Notes: generated by a model from the letters alone, not told the origin. A stretch of 64,000 bases of DNA from Anagrus nilaparvatae (GCA_022575985.1 JAKSXM010000272.1:21882501-21946500), one strand, 5' to 3'. Shown: positions 23,729-35,047, numbered from the stretch's first letter. A program made the numbers and translations.

Positions 23729-25225
23729 ATGCATTCTAAAAATTCTCTATTAAATTTTGGTGAAAATAGCATCAATTTATTTTTGAATGATGATTGTTTA
23801 TTAAGTATTTTTGAGAATTTATCTGTCAAAGATAAATTGAAAATTGAATTAGTTTGCAGAAAATGGAAAAATCTTGGAAAATATTTATGGACTAATTTTA
23901 AAACTTTGAATATAGAACAAAGCATCGTTGAAGAACTGAAAGATGAAAACGATTTTTTAAGCTTGAACGATTCAATTTCAAGAATAATAAAAAGATGTCA
24001 TCCTTACTTAAATTATTTATTTGTGCAGAGCAATATAAACCTGAACTACTCATTATTATTGGCAGATATTTCTAAACACTGCCATAATTTAACAACTGTA
24101 GTATTAGGGACGCGTTACGGATGTTTAGAATTTTGTTCAGACAGAGAAATTGAAATATTATTTGAAAATAACACGAAAATAACCAGCGTAACATTAGTTT
24201 ACTTAAAATTCGTCACTGGTATTGGTTTATTACGTTTAAATGGGAGTTTGTTAAAAGAAATTAAATTTGATTGGTGTACTTTTGCCTGTTTAGAATAAGT
24301 GTACAATTTTTTTACCAACTTGAAAAATATAACAATTTTATACTTAAGTTTCTTTAAAGTTGACTTAGAGAGAATAGTAGAATCTTTATTAAAATCAAAG
24401 TGTGAAAAACTTAGAGAACTTTATGTTCCCTGTGGGTTTTTTAGAGATTCTAAAAATTTATTCGAAAATTTATCTGATCTGTTTCTGAAACAAAAAAATT
24501 TAATGGATGTGAGCTTACCATTCACCAATTTTTATATGAATGTTCTTCACAGTTTACCTGCAGATTCAATTCAAAAATTAAACTTTCATACATGTAATGA
24601 TTTGTATCCTTTTCAACGTTTCAAAAATTTAAAATCTTTTCAATGCTTTATTTTAGATTTAACAGATGGATTTTTAAAAAATTTAGATAAATGTTTTAAC
24701 TTAGAAAGAATTCACTTGTGTGGAGGAAATAATTTTTTGACATCAGAATCTGAAAAATATTTTCGAAAATTTGAAAATTTAAAATCATTTGGATTTAAAT
24801 ATTGCATTGATGGAAATATTGATGAGATATTAAAAATCATGTCTTTATGCAATAAAAATTTAGAGAATCTGGAATTAGGAAATAATAAATTTACTGATGA
24901 AGCTTTAAATAGTATGCAAATGCTAGAAAACTTAAAGCTTTTAAAAATTGAAACAATTAAATTTAATAGATTTGAGGTTCTTAACATTATAAACAAATTA
25001 AAATACTTGGAAGAAATTAGATTTGAAAAATTTAATGATTTAAATATTGATTTTTTTGAAGACATTAATTGTCTAAAAATTAAAAGGGGAGATAAACATA
25101 TATTAACAATATTCGTGTACATGGATGAAATAGATTGTCGAATTCCAAAATATAAAACTTGGAGCAGTCTTAATGAACTTCCTCTTGTATTAGTACGGTT
25201 TATGTATAAAGGGATGCCAATTTAA
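23729..25225 (+). pseudogene. F-box/LRR protein copy A, premature stop
   Basis: Close paralogue of the intact gene at 50277-51758. Residues about 15-60 form an F-box (LNDDCLLSIFENLSVKDKL, then VCRKWKNLGKYLW), followed by leucine-rich repeats. F-box proteins are substrate receptors of SCF (Skp1-Cullin-1) ubiquitin ligases, with LRRs choosing the substrate. The frame is cut by TAA at 24296-24298, where copy B has TAT (Tyr); the frame then stays open to 25225. The 3' end also differs by a small indel that extends the tail by several residues. The truncated 189-residue product would keep the F-box but lose most LRRs. Either a young pseudogene or a truncated regulator. Confidence 0.8.
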
Positions 25226-25560
25226 ATTTAGAAATACATTCATTTAAAACTATTTTCAAAATTTTTACCACGGTTCATAATTTTTACCCTTGTAGGCGTT
25301 AATGCATGTTACTATATTTCTTTTTTTTAAAGAGAGTGGGAAATCTTGTAATAGCGATGAAAACCTAAGGATAGGTATACATATCTGGACGCGAGAAGCC
25401 TATTTTCTATCCTGGGGAGACGAAATTTTGTCCATTATGTGCAAAACAATGTTTTAAATCTCGGAGAAAAATATGGGATTCGACTTTTACATGCTGTCTG
25501 CACTTGCTCGCCCGTGTACACAACTATTTTCAAAGTCAAAATGCATAATGTTTAAAAATA
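25226..25560 (+). repeat. Downstream flank of F-box/LRR copy A, duplicated
   Basis: Matches 51759-52080, for example ACGGTTCATAATTTTTACCC and GTACACAACTAT. Noncoding; similarity is lost near 25560, which sets the right limit of the F-box duplication. Confidence 0.7.
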
Positions 25561-26279
25561 GCTATTTATAGCTACGTAACGGTTGTATCGTTTCATACTT
25601 TCGATAAATTCGAATATATATAGCTCATTATCGTTTTTTTGCAAAAATAACGTACATCACGTTTCTTATTAGCAGGTGCATCAATTAGAAAATGTTTTTT
25701 CTTCAAATTTTTTTTTCAACAAGTTTTTGATCGTCCACCATAAAATTCAACATAATTTAATGTTTTAACTACTATAAAACAAAAATATAGCAAAATATCT
25801 ATTTGTTCAACAAGGGAAAAAAATCGGATTTGGCTTTCAAAGCAGTTGTAAGCACGAGTGAGCGTAGCGAACGATAAAAAAAAATTTTCAAACCAAGAGC
25901 GCTTTCAATGCTAAATAGGAAAACAAAATCAGTTAAATAAGTTCATGTTAATAAAATAAAATAATAACTTTTATGAAATTTGGATACTTTAAAAGCTTTA
26001 TATAAATAATATTTATTTGTATGTATGTCAAATTTTCTGTATAGTATTGTGGTTTAATAAATAAATAAATAAATAAATATTAGATAGCATAAAATCAAAA
26101 ATTGATTTTATTATTATTATTTAAACAAAAAAGGGTCAAAAAAAAAAATTCAAAATTTCAACAACAAAAAATCTATTTGGAATGATTTCCCTATGAAAAA
26201 AAGCCATTTTAGTGAGGGGGGGGGGGGCGAAAGAGAGCTGAAAGTTTAATTTTATTTAATAAATTTGTTAAAATTTTCT
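25561..26279. other. AT-rich stretch with simple repeats
   Basis: An (AAAT)n run lies near 26055-26078 and a 13-14-base G run near 26214-26227. No gene is supported. Confidence 0.5.
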
Positions 26280-26705
26280 ATTTTCTTTTTCGACTATCGG
26301 AGAAAAATATTTTGAGAACGATTTGATGATCTGGCCTGTACAATAACTTTTTGCCAAAATTTAAAATTTTGTATACAATTTACCCAAAAAATCATCTCTT
26401 TTGTTTAGTCTTTCTTTGCAACGAATTTTCACTCATTTTCAGAATATACACAATCTTCAGATTGAGATAAACAAAAATCAGAACAAATGTAATTTACAGA
26501 CACAAGATTCATCATCACCTAAAATATCACCTCGATCGAAAGAAATTTCTAACCAGGATTATCGGCTCACAATTAGAACACAACTTTTGTAAAATTGAAG
26601 ATACGTTATTATCTTTCCTTAAATTTACATGATTTTGTTGTAAGCGTTCTAAATTTTTACATAATTTTTTACTATAATATTTAATATCAATAATTTTTCT
26701 TCCAT
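26280..26705. repeat. Left part of duplicated MATH-BTB block, copy 2
   Basis: Counterpart of 13840-14270, with small deletions. It belongs to the same block as the MATH-BTB gene at 31120-32118, now separated from it by the Penelope-like insertion. Confidence 0.75.
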
Positions 26706-27099
26706 AGATATGGAATTTTTTTTAAATTTGTTTTACACACAAAAATCGCATATTGTTTTTAAATAAAAATCATTTTTCTTTAATTTAAAATTGATAATTT
26801 TTTGTACATTAATTAATTTACATCTTTTCAAAATATAATTAACATCTTTTTTAAAAATATAACAAAGATTACTTTACATATAAACATAATGATTTCTTAT
26901 AAAAATTTATAAATTTATAATAAAAAATTAATAATTTAATAATTTATAATAAAAAATTAAATATAAGAATGTACATAATTATTTAAAAAATTTACAAAAA
27001 ATACCAGTTAATCGATCAAAATAAGCGTATTTACAAAGTTTGTATACAATAAAATTAATACTTACATGACTTTTTAATAAATTAATTAAGACTACTATT

Positions 27100-27212
27100 T
27101 CATAAAATTAAAAAACGACCTTTCCGAGCATAATGATGTTTATTGATTAAATTTTAATGAATTCCGAGCTTTCGATCCGCATAGGATCTTTATCAAGGCT
27201 AGAAATATAATA
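27100..27212 (-). repeat. Penelope pseudo-LTR, left copy, with hammerhead-like motif
   Basis: Direct repeat of 30475-30592. On the minus strand it contains CTTGATAAAGATCC, a 5-base loop, then GGATCGAAAG, resembling the hammerhead ribozyme core (CUGAUGA-stem II-GAAA) known from Penelope-element terminal repeats. Stem II (GATCC/GGATC) and GAAA are intact, but the CUGAUGA strand differs at two core positions and has one extra base. Confidence 0.7.
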
Positions 27213-27707
27213 ACATAATGTAATACATTTTTTTAAATTAAAATAATTTAAAAGACTTACATATAGATGTTTTAAAAATATATCAACAAATTATAAAAAT
27301 ATCAGTTAGAAAATTTTAGTACATCAAACAAAAAGTTATGTTAAACGTAACCTAAAACAAATTATAAATAAATTACTTATAAAAATGTGAAAATCTTAGC
27401 GAACTTTGGTTACCCTAATATTACTGGAAAATCTGGATAATAGAGTACAGTGCATACTTAACAATAAAAATACAAAATTACTATTAATAAATAAATAACA
27501 ATAAGAATATAAAAATATTTTCTCCATGTGATGCAGTTGTTATGTTGATCAGCTGGGAATTTGAAAAAATACATGATGAATAAACGTATAAGTATAGACA
27601 TCTATCTATTAATATATTAATCAATATTAATCAAAAAAAAAAAAAATTTTAAATGATAAGGTACGAAGGTAAGGTAGATGCGTTGTTTGTAAACAATGAA
27701 TAAAAAT
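27213..27707. other. Penelope element 3' untranslated region
   Basis: AT-rich sequence between the left terminal repeat and the end of the endonuclease frame (stop at 27708-27710 on the minus strand). No additional frame. Confidence 0.6.
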
Positions 27708-30438
27708 TCATGTATTCTTTTTCATTTTATGGATGTTTGATAAATATGGTTTAAACATTTTTTCAGAGTCAGCTTGTTCATTGATAGCATTCTCATACAT
27801 GTTAATATGTAAATACTCACTAGTTTTTCTCTTGTGATAATTAGACTCATGGTCAAGAATTTTAAACTTTGCCCATGAGAAATCATGCTTAGTCGTCTTA
27901 AAATGTTTGAATACCACTTTATCATCATTGATATCATCTTGTTTACCTTTTTCAACATTACTGTCAGTATAATCATTCTCCTTGTAATTTGGAGGATTTT
28001 CGATGACAACGCGTCTCTTCGGCCTTATTCGGGATGGAATAACTATTTTTTCATTTTTACTTTTTTCTTTTTTTAAAACTGCATTTATAGGTGCCCTATG
28101 TTCACCAAGCCTTATGCCCACCTCTCTCTTGGTCTCACCAATATAAGTAGCTGGACACTCAGAGCAATTAATTTTATAAACCACTCCAAGTTTTTTCTCC
28201 TTGGGTATCTTATCTTTAGCTTTTATAATTATATTGTTATCACTCAAATTATTTCTAATCAACGGTATGGCTAATAAGTTATTTCTCTTACAGCATTTGT
28301 TTATATCATCATAAAAACCATCTACAAAGGGAACACATAATTTTGGTTTCCTTATTTCTACAGATTTTTTTATATCAACAATTTCATTATTATTAACAAT
28401 ATTATTATCCTTTCTAAATTTTAATAAATCTAACCTCTTCTGAACATAGTAGTTTATGAATCTTTCTGGATAATTATTATTCAATCAGATATTTTTGGCA
28501 ATAGCGAGGTTCTCTTCATGAAATATTTTATTGGATAATGAAATTACTTTATCAATTAAACAATAAATGATACCTATTTTTTTATGTTTAGTGTGTCCAG
28601 ACCTAAAATTTATATACCTTAAAGATGAAATAGGCTTCCTGTACCAATTATTTAATATTTTATTATCTTTTCTGGTTAATGTGACATCCAAGAAGTTAAT
28701 TTTATTTTCATGTTCAATCTCATGTGTGAATTGTAGTTTAGGATGGTAGGAATTGAAAATACTCAACAAGTGCATAACTTTACTTCTTGGGATACAAGTA
28801 ATAATATCATCAACGTAACGATAATAAAATATTGGCTTGAAATCAATAATACTCAAGCAATGTGCCTCGAGGTCGGACATGACAATATCTGAAAAAGCTG
28901 AAGATACAGCTGAGCCCATAGGAGTGCCGTATAACTGTCTATAGAATTTTTTGTTAAACTGGAGGAATGTGTTGTTACTCAGGAAATCTATAGCCTTGAA
29001 AAATTCATCAAGGGGTATGATCGTGTGCTTCCTCATTTGTTCGCATCTTCTCTCAATACCTAACTTAACCAATTCAGTTGGCACATTGGTGAATAAACTA
29101 CTGGCATCAAAACTAACAAAAACATGGTCATCAGGGATGGAAGTGTCCTTAATCCTGTTAATAAATTCCCTGCTGTTTTTTATATAGGACTCAGGTTTTC
29201 TTATGCAATTATTCAAAATTGTGCTATGGAAACCACAGGCCTAAACTTGCAAATAACATGACCATTATTATTAAAAATAACCTTGTGTACCTTAGGAAGT
29301 CTATATAGCCTGGCAAGGCATGTGTTGGTTTGTGTTAAGCTGTATCTATGGAATTTCTTGGTTAAATAACCATTTATATTCCAACAATTTAAGAATTGAT
29401 AAGTGCGCTTTTGTAAATCTTGCAAGGGGTCCTTCTCTATTTTCTTATATGTTGATTCATCGTTAAGTAATTCTTCCATTTCCTTATAATAATAATCTGT
29501 ATAACACGCTACAGTAGAATTACCTTTGTCAGCATTGGTAAAAAATAAATTGCCTTGTGCCCTTAAGAATTTTTTAGTAAGACAAACATCCGTGTAAAAT
29601 TTCCTGTCAATTGCATTAATGTGTCTAGTCCGATTCAAGTGTTGATTTATACACGAGATTGTACTGTAACGAATATCATAAATAACCTCATCGTCAAAAT
29701 GATTTTTATCAATAATATATTCGACGTTCTTTATAGTCTGTATTGCGTCATTATTATTCAAACCTGATTTGACAGAAAATTTGTAACCCATAGAAACCGT
29801 GTTAATCACCTCCTTGGGGATGTCGATGTCAGTAAGTATATAAACCAATTGCTGGTATTATTAGTATTATCAGTTGGTGTTGGAACTTCACTGTTACTTT
29901 TTTTAAAAAGTGCCTTAGTTTTCTTATTAAGGTTTGAAACTAACCTATCATTCCATTCATCAAGGTAGTTTTGATAGAAAGTTTTTAGAGAACATATTAT
30001 ATTATTGCCAAGTTTAGCAATAAGAGTCTGTTCAATCAAATGTTGTTTTTTTAGATGTTTAACGTGGATATTCTTATCTTTTATTTGTAAATTTAATAAT
30101 TTTTTTTGCAAAATTATTTTGTAAGAATTAAAAGATTTAGGCCCTCTTTTGCTGTAAAATTTTATATGTTTAAGGTTATTATTTATGTCTAGTATGAATC
30201 TTGGAATTAAATCCTCTGATCTGCAGGACAACAAAAACCTAATGTGTGCTTTAACAGTAATAATCTTTCTGCTGACATTTAAAAACAATCTTGTTTTGTT
30301 ATAAAAATATTTATTTGAAATACTAAGTATATAGTCCAAATATTGCGAAATTGAATTTAAGGCAGATGTTTCACCTTGGGCATCGTTCAGTCCAAGCCCC
30401 ATTTTCAAAATTTTATAATGAATTTTAAGAAAATCCAA
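27708..30438 (-). pseudogene. Penelope reverse transcriptase-GIY-YIG endonuclease, disabled
   Basis: Four adjoining minus-strand pieces make one polyprotein. 30438-29806: N-terminal region with HIRFLLSCRSEDLIPRF. 29848-29213: RT fingers (SMGYKFS, ARLYRLPKVHK, RPVVS). 29216-28485: RT palm with DASSLFTNVP (motif A), YGTPMGSAVSS and YYRYVDDI (motif C). 28484-27708: linker plus GIY-YIG endonuclease (VVYKINCSECPATYIGET, REVGIRLGEHR), with the upstream CX2C typical of the family. Breaks: frameshifts near 29830 and 29215, and an in-frame TGA at 28485-28487. The element copies itself by endonuclease-primed reverse transcription. Confidence 0.9.
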
Positions 30439-30474
30439 TATTTGTTATCGCTCGATAATAAGGAGAGTAATAAA

Positions 30475-30592
30475 TTTCATAATATTAAAAAACGACCTTT
30501 CCGAGCATAATGATGTTTATTGATTAAATTTTAATGAATTCCGAGCTTTCGATCCGCATAGGATCTTTATCAAGGCTAGAAATATAATAATA
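30475..30592 (-). repeat. Penelope pseudo-LTR, right copy
   Basis: Nearly identical to 27100-27212 over about 113 bp and carries the same hammerhead-like motif on the minus strand. It is followed by an ATA-rich tail to 30609 and then the target duplication. Confidence 0.8.
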
Positions 30593-30621
30593 AATAATAA
30601 TATATAATAAAGACTACTATT

Positions 30622-31100
30622 ATTGATTGATTACTTTAAATAAAATAATTGTCAATTTGAATTGTAAAAAAATACCTTAATATATACACAATAATATTTT
30701 CCATAATAAATCCTAATAATAATGCAAAGTCATACAATTGGATGCTTCGTGTTTCAATTTTTCTAAACAATAATTATCTGCTTAAGCAAAATATCTGCTT
30801 GCATTATTTAAATGTAATTTAGTTTCAAGATTATCTTCACATGTGTTTTAATTTAGTTAATATGTATTTTTTATGGAATTGTAAAACATCTTCAATTAAA
30901 AGCGAATTAATATAAATTTTAAATACTCCACACTCCTCTAATTTTAATATAAATTTTAAACACTCCAATTTATTTGTTTCTTTGATTAATTATTAGACAA
31001 TCAATGTTTCTATGTTGTTGTAAGTCATCATAATTATGAAAATTTTCATAACAATCAAAACATGAAAGTTCACTCAATATTCTTCCTGCCTAAAAAAAAA
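30622..31100 (-). pseudogene. Strongly decayed BTB fragment, block copy 2
   Basis: Counterpart of 14718-15260. Only short pieces remain readable on the minus strand, chiefly NNASRYFA, then a stop, then ADNYCLEKLKHEASNCMTLH near 30730-30800, which looks like the helical segment after a BTB domain. Several stops. Lower confidence than the copy-1 remnant. Confidence 0.4.
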
Positions 31101-31119
31101 AAATGTTTGAATAATAATA

Positions 31120-32118
31120 TTAAATTTTAATTACTTTTTTTAAGTTAATTTTTCTGAGTAATTCATGGTTATTCATAACCAAGCATTTGAATAATTGAGA
31201 GTTTTTTAATAATGAAATGTACTCCGTAAAATATGTAATACATTTTTTTAATAGATCATCTAAATCATATTTTATTGCTAAATCTGTAAAATGGAATATA
31301 TACTCGAAGGAAAATTTTTCTAGTATATTTAGTTCGCATATTCTTTTCAGCTTTCTTATTGAGAAATGGTGGGCCAGTTTTAATAATTGATGATAGTAAA
31401 AATCTATTTTCTCCACCTCTTCTAGGTAAATAAATCTCTTGAATTCCGTTAAAGCTGCAAAATCTACTACAAACTTAACATACAGGTACGGATCTGAATA
31501 TAATGTTTCTCTTTGAAAATTTTCTCTTAAACCCGCATATTTTTCAAGAATTTGCCTGTGGCAGGCAATTTTGTTGGTTCCTGCTTTAATAAAGAAGTCA
31601 CAACTTCTATAATCATTAAACATATTAACATATTCCTTTTGAAGATCTGGGTTATTTGAATTAATGGCTTTTAGATACATTTGATATCGATGTAATCTTT
31701 TAATCTTACATTGTATGACTAGAAAATTGTTTGTGCTATAAATTGGGTTTTGCTTCAACTCATTAATACTAATAATGTTATGAACTTTGAGTATGCTTAG
31801 ATCGTCACTTTTTTTTATATCAATATATACCTGCGAGTATATAAGAACTCTTTGTCCAGATTCTTCTAATATCAAATAATCTACTATAGATGGAATTGTT
31901 TCTTTTATTGACGAATTAATAAGAATAGAAATACTAACATTCCCAAGGTTTTCTTCATTAGCATCAATAGACACTTCTAACCAACACTTAATATGTTCTT
32001 CCTGAGTATGGTTAACGTAAATTATATTTGATATTACTTTTTTTGGTGGTAAACATATCATATTCTTGTCAATTTTAACAGAAACCTGACAAATTGGTAA
32101 AGTAGTTTCATTTTCCAT
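31120..32118 (-). CDS. MATH-BTB (TD and POZ-like) protein, paralogue 2
   Basis: Intact 332-residue single-exon frame from Met at 32116-32118 (MENETTLPICQVSVK), colinear with the protein at 15355-16356 and sharing its C-terminus (NLKKVIKI versus NLKMVIKI). An in-frame upstream Met at 32163 would add 15 residues without family support. The N-terminal part is MATH-like; the BTB core reads CDFFIKAGTNKIACHRQILE, EFKRFIYLEEVE and LKLAHHFSIRKLKRICELNI. Overall the two proteins are clearly related yet well diverged, so the duplication is not recent. Both copies stay open, implying both are under constraint. Expected role: substrate adaptor of a Cullin-3 ubiquitin ligase, unproven here. Confidence 0.8.
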   Translation of the reverse strand: MENETTLPICQVSVKIDKNMICLPPKKVISNIIYVNHTQEEHIKCWLEVSIDANEENLGNVSISILINSSIKETIPSIVDYLILEESGQRVLIYSQVYIDIKKSDDLSILKVHNIISINELKQNPIYSTNNFLVIQCKIKRLHRYQMYLKAINSNNPDLQKEYVNMFNDYRSCDFFIKAGTNKIACHRQILEKYAGLRENFQRETLYSDPYLYVKFVVDFAALTEFKRFIYLEEVEKIDFYYHQLLKLAHHFSIRKLKRICELNILEKFSFEYIFHFTDLAIKYDLDDLLKKCITYFTEYISLLKNSQLFKCLVMNNHELLRKINLKKVIKI

Positions 32119-32510
32119 CTTAGCTGTAAATAATAATCTGTTAATAATAAGGAAAGGTCTCAATCCACGCTCAACCTCTTTTGTTTAAGCGTGGATTTAG
32201 CCAAAATGATTTAATTTGACTCAATCCACGCTTTAAAAAAAAAAAATAATTAACCTCAAATAAAATTTATTTTAATAAAAAATATTAATTTTTTTGCAGT
32301 TTCAGTGCATAAAAAAAAAAAAAAATCATTACAAATAAATATTTGTTATGCATAATATTCAAATTAAAGTGTTTTTAGATAAAAATCGTAATTTCAAGAA
32401 ATTTTAGCATTAGGCGTGGATGGAGATCTTTCGTAATAATAATCAAAAGTAATCTGATAACTGAAATTTTATGAAATAAATTTATCGATAATTATATGTA
32501 AACTAACAAC

Positions 32511-33122
32511 CGTGATCATGGAGAGGTAGACTTCTACCTCACACAGTTCCTAACTGGTCACGGTTATTTCCGCGATATGCTTTTCAAGTGGAGCAAGGTG
32601 ACATCTCCGGAATGCTTGCATTGCCCGGGCGAGCTGGATACCGCTGAGCACACCTTTTTTGGGTGTCCTCGCTTCGCTGAAGGGCGACCGCCCTTCGATG
32701 AATGGAGGCCGGAAGTAGTCGTCCCGGAAATGCTGCGCAGTGCCGCTAACTGGTACAGTGTGGCAGAGTACGTACGGGCGACACTGATTGGAAAAAAGGA
32801 GGAAGGTTTCCTCTCGTAGGAAAATCTCCTCCTTTATTGACAGGGTATGGCAAAGAAATGCCTGGGCTGCATTGTTTCCGGACCGAAGTAATACCTAAAC
32901 AGGGAGTCCCGGTCCGGATTCTATGATATTGTCATAAATGCAGGAGGGTGGGGAGTTTAGTGGGTATTGTAATTCCTCAATTGTGTATATCTGGGCAACC
33001 CCAGATACAAATTTGAGGTTGAGTCCCACATAACCATACAGTACGCGTGTATGGTATGCGTAAATGCATTCTCCTCGTCCTACGAAAAAGGCCCCTTCTT
33101 GAAGGGGCCCAAAAAAAAAAAA
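32511..33122 (+). mobile_element. 5'-truncated LINE fragment (R1/Jockey-like 3' end)
   Basis: Much more GC-rich than its surroundings. The open frame at 32577-32819 (and sequence just before it: TQFLTGHGYF) is the C-terminal end of a LINE reverse transcriptase, with the zinc-knuckle pattern CLHCPGELDTAEHTFFGC. About 300 bp of 3' UTR and an A-tail (33109-33122) follow. It splits the MATH-BTB upstream region; the empty site is in copy 1 at about 16476-16482 (CTAACATACC). A short target duplication of about AACA is likely. Confidence 0.85.
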
Positions 33123-33318
33123 CATACCTTAACCTTTTGAACAACAATTGTTTTTAAAATTTTAAACATTTGTTATAACCTATATCTAAATAAAAAATTT
33201 TTTTTCAGAACTCCAATAAAAAATAAATTACAAAAATGAATTGGCGGGATAAGCGCGAATTTGATGATTACATAACAATAGGTGGTATCCTATTGCAGAT
33301 CACTATTCACTAGACGTA

Positions 33319-33888
33319 AAGGTCTGTTCTTTTTGTCCCGAAGAAATAGAACTGGTCAACAGGAGTTAAGCAGAGAAAAAAAATGCCCGCTTATTTCAAA
33401 CATGTTGTAGGTTAGATTGTATTTTATTTAAATTTTTATAATTTTTTTTATTTTAAATAATAGATTATTTACTGTTATCGATAAAAAGCTAAATTAAACA
33501 TGTTTTGACATTTAATTTTCAGTAAAAAAATTTTATCCCAAAAAAACGTTTTCCTTTTTGAATTACCGCCATAAAACAGAACGCGCGTTCTGTTTAGTTT
33601 TACCCCAGTTTTCAGGTTAATTTTTTTGGGACAAAAAGAACAGACCTAAAAGGGTCGATTTCATGGAGCACGTTCTTACTAGATTCTAAGGGCACAAGAT
33701 TAAAAATAATTAATTATGATTCAAAATTTTTTAAAATTCTGCTCGAGCAGGATCTAGAAAACTAACTTCAAGCAAAATTTGAATTAATTTTTAGTGATAA
33801 TTACTAGAGTTCAATTGAAGTCAACTCTAGTGACCCTAGAACCTAGTAAGAAAACGCTCCATGAAATCGCCCCTAAAAAGAACAGACC
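33319..33888. repeat. Nested inverted-repeat element(s)
   Basis: GGTCTGTTCTTTTTGTCCC at 33321 has an inverted match ending 33646 and a shorter one (AAAAAGAACAGACC) ending 33888. Inside 33650-33888 a second inverted pair begins with CGATTTCATGGAGC and ends with GCTCCATGAAATCG. The simplest reading is a foldback about 570 bp long with an internal duplication of its end. It abuts, and probably truncated, the SMYD copy at 33894. Confidence 0.65.
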
Positions 33889-33893
33889 AATTA

Positions 33894-34370
33894 TAGTAAA
33901 ATTCTTCGCCCTTGGAACTAAATGTAAATAGTGTAGTGTTCCACATGGTATAAAAATTTCTCAACGAATTAATATTTAATTATTTTTAATATTATTATTA
34001 CTGGTGATACTAGTCTTGATAATTTAATTATTTTTCTGATGATAATGCCATTCGCCACCGTACCATGTTTGCAACTACAAAATCAGCTGAGAGATGTAGA
34101 GAATTTTAAAATATATAAGCTCGCGTTTTTCAGAAGTTTAAATTTAAGATTAATAAAATATTTAATATTTAAATTTTAAAAATAAAACTAGGTATTTAAA
34201 TAATTTTGCAAAACTATAATTTCAGATTTTAAGACCTTCTTTATTTCAAAAATAATATTTAGAATTTCCACTTTTTTTATTTTTGACTGATTAAGTTAAA
34301 AAATCGAATTCCCAGTCAATCAATTTATTGATTATATGCAAACATAATAATTACAAATTACGATTTAAAT
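33894..34370 (-). pseudogene. Inverted copy of SMYD promoter and first codons
   Basis: The minus strand matches 62866-63395: about 410 bp of upstream sequence (shared pieces include CTCAGCTGATTTTGTAGTTG and TTCAGAAGTTTAAATTTAAG in the opposite orientation) plus a start at 33944-33946 encoding MWNTTLF and then SSKGEEFYY. Relative to the gene at 63328 it has a 15-nt deletion between two GAATTTT repeats. The homology stops where the inverted-repeat element begins. No domain-bearing part remains. It is therefore an orphan promoter pointing left. Confidence 0.8.
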
Positions 34371-34929
34371 TAAGACAGTAAATTATAATTTATTTTATTA
34401 AACATTACAAATTTATAACTTTTTATAGGTTTATATAACTTATTTCGGATTCTACGAAAAATTTTACATATCCCCCGTAGTTGAACATTATTTTTTAGAT
34501 GTATGTAGAGTGGTGAAAAATTAAAATCGAAAAATTTTTTCAGATTTTTGCAGCAAATTTGAACAAAAAAAAATCGAAAAACAGCTGCCATTTCGAAAAT
34601 ATTGAACTTAGCTCCTTAAAAATTAGCATAGAGTCAGATTTTCACATACTGAACCCAGTCCAATCAGTTTTTTTAAGATTCTAGACTTTGACCTGCCATG
34701 TTAGTTGCACTGAGAATTACTCATGTATAAATAGATAACTAAAAAAAGTTCAGAAAAAAATTTCCTTCTGATAATAGAATAAAAATAAATTTGAACATAA
34801 GAGTCAAAAGGTATCAAGGTATTGTAACTGCAAAATTATCTAAACGTAGAGATAACATTAAGACCAAATTTGGTTAAACTAAAATAAAGATTTGCTATAA
34901 ATAATGCTATCTTCTTGAATTTACAAATA
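34371..34929. other. Intergenic, no gene seen
   Basis: AT-rich. The minus-strand frame at 34370-34591 is low complexity without family signal. Confidence 0.4.
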
Positions 34930-35047
34930 TTACAATTTAGACCGGTCCGTTTTAATCTCCTCACCTTAAATCGCACACATTTGACCCTCCTCCCCCCTTA
35001 AATTTCGGAATCCAAGGATACCCCGACTTATAAACATGTTCCAAATT
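34930..35047 (-). repeat. Dispersed G-run repeat family, fragment (copy 2)
   Basis: On the minus strand this is the 5' part of the family only: TTTGGAACATGTTTATAAG, then GGGGTATCC and a G-run unit (AGGGGGGAGGAGGGTCAAAT). The hairpin end is missing. It explains the C-rich stretch near 34985-35000. Confidence 0.55.

Larger units (their letters stand above)
27100..30609 (-). mobile_element. Penelope-like element with terminal direct repeats
   Basis: Two direct repeats of about 115 bp (about 27100-27212 and 30475-30592), with AAAAAACGACCTTTCCGAGC and GAGCTTTCGATCCGCATAGG, bound a minus-strand coding region of reverse transcriptase plus GIY-YIG endonuclease. The target duplication AAGACTACTATT (12 bp) is at 27088-27099 and 30610-30621. 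Terminal 'pseudo-LTR' repeats are typical of Penelope elements. The coding region has two frameshifts and one in-frame stop, so this copy is inactive. The matching position in block copy 1 (near 14600) is empty, so insertion followed the block duplication. Confidence 0.9.

Noticed and set aside
27100..30609. Terminal direct repeats considered as LTRs of an LTR retrotransposon
   Set aside because: The coding region is a Penelope reverse transcriptase with GIY-YIG endonuclease; no gag, protease, integrase, primer-binding site or TG/CA ends.
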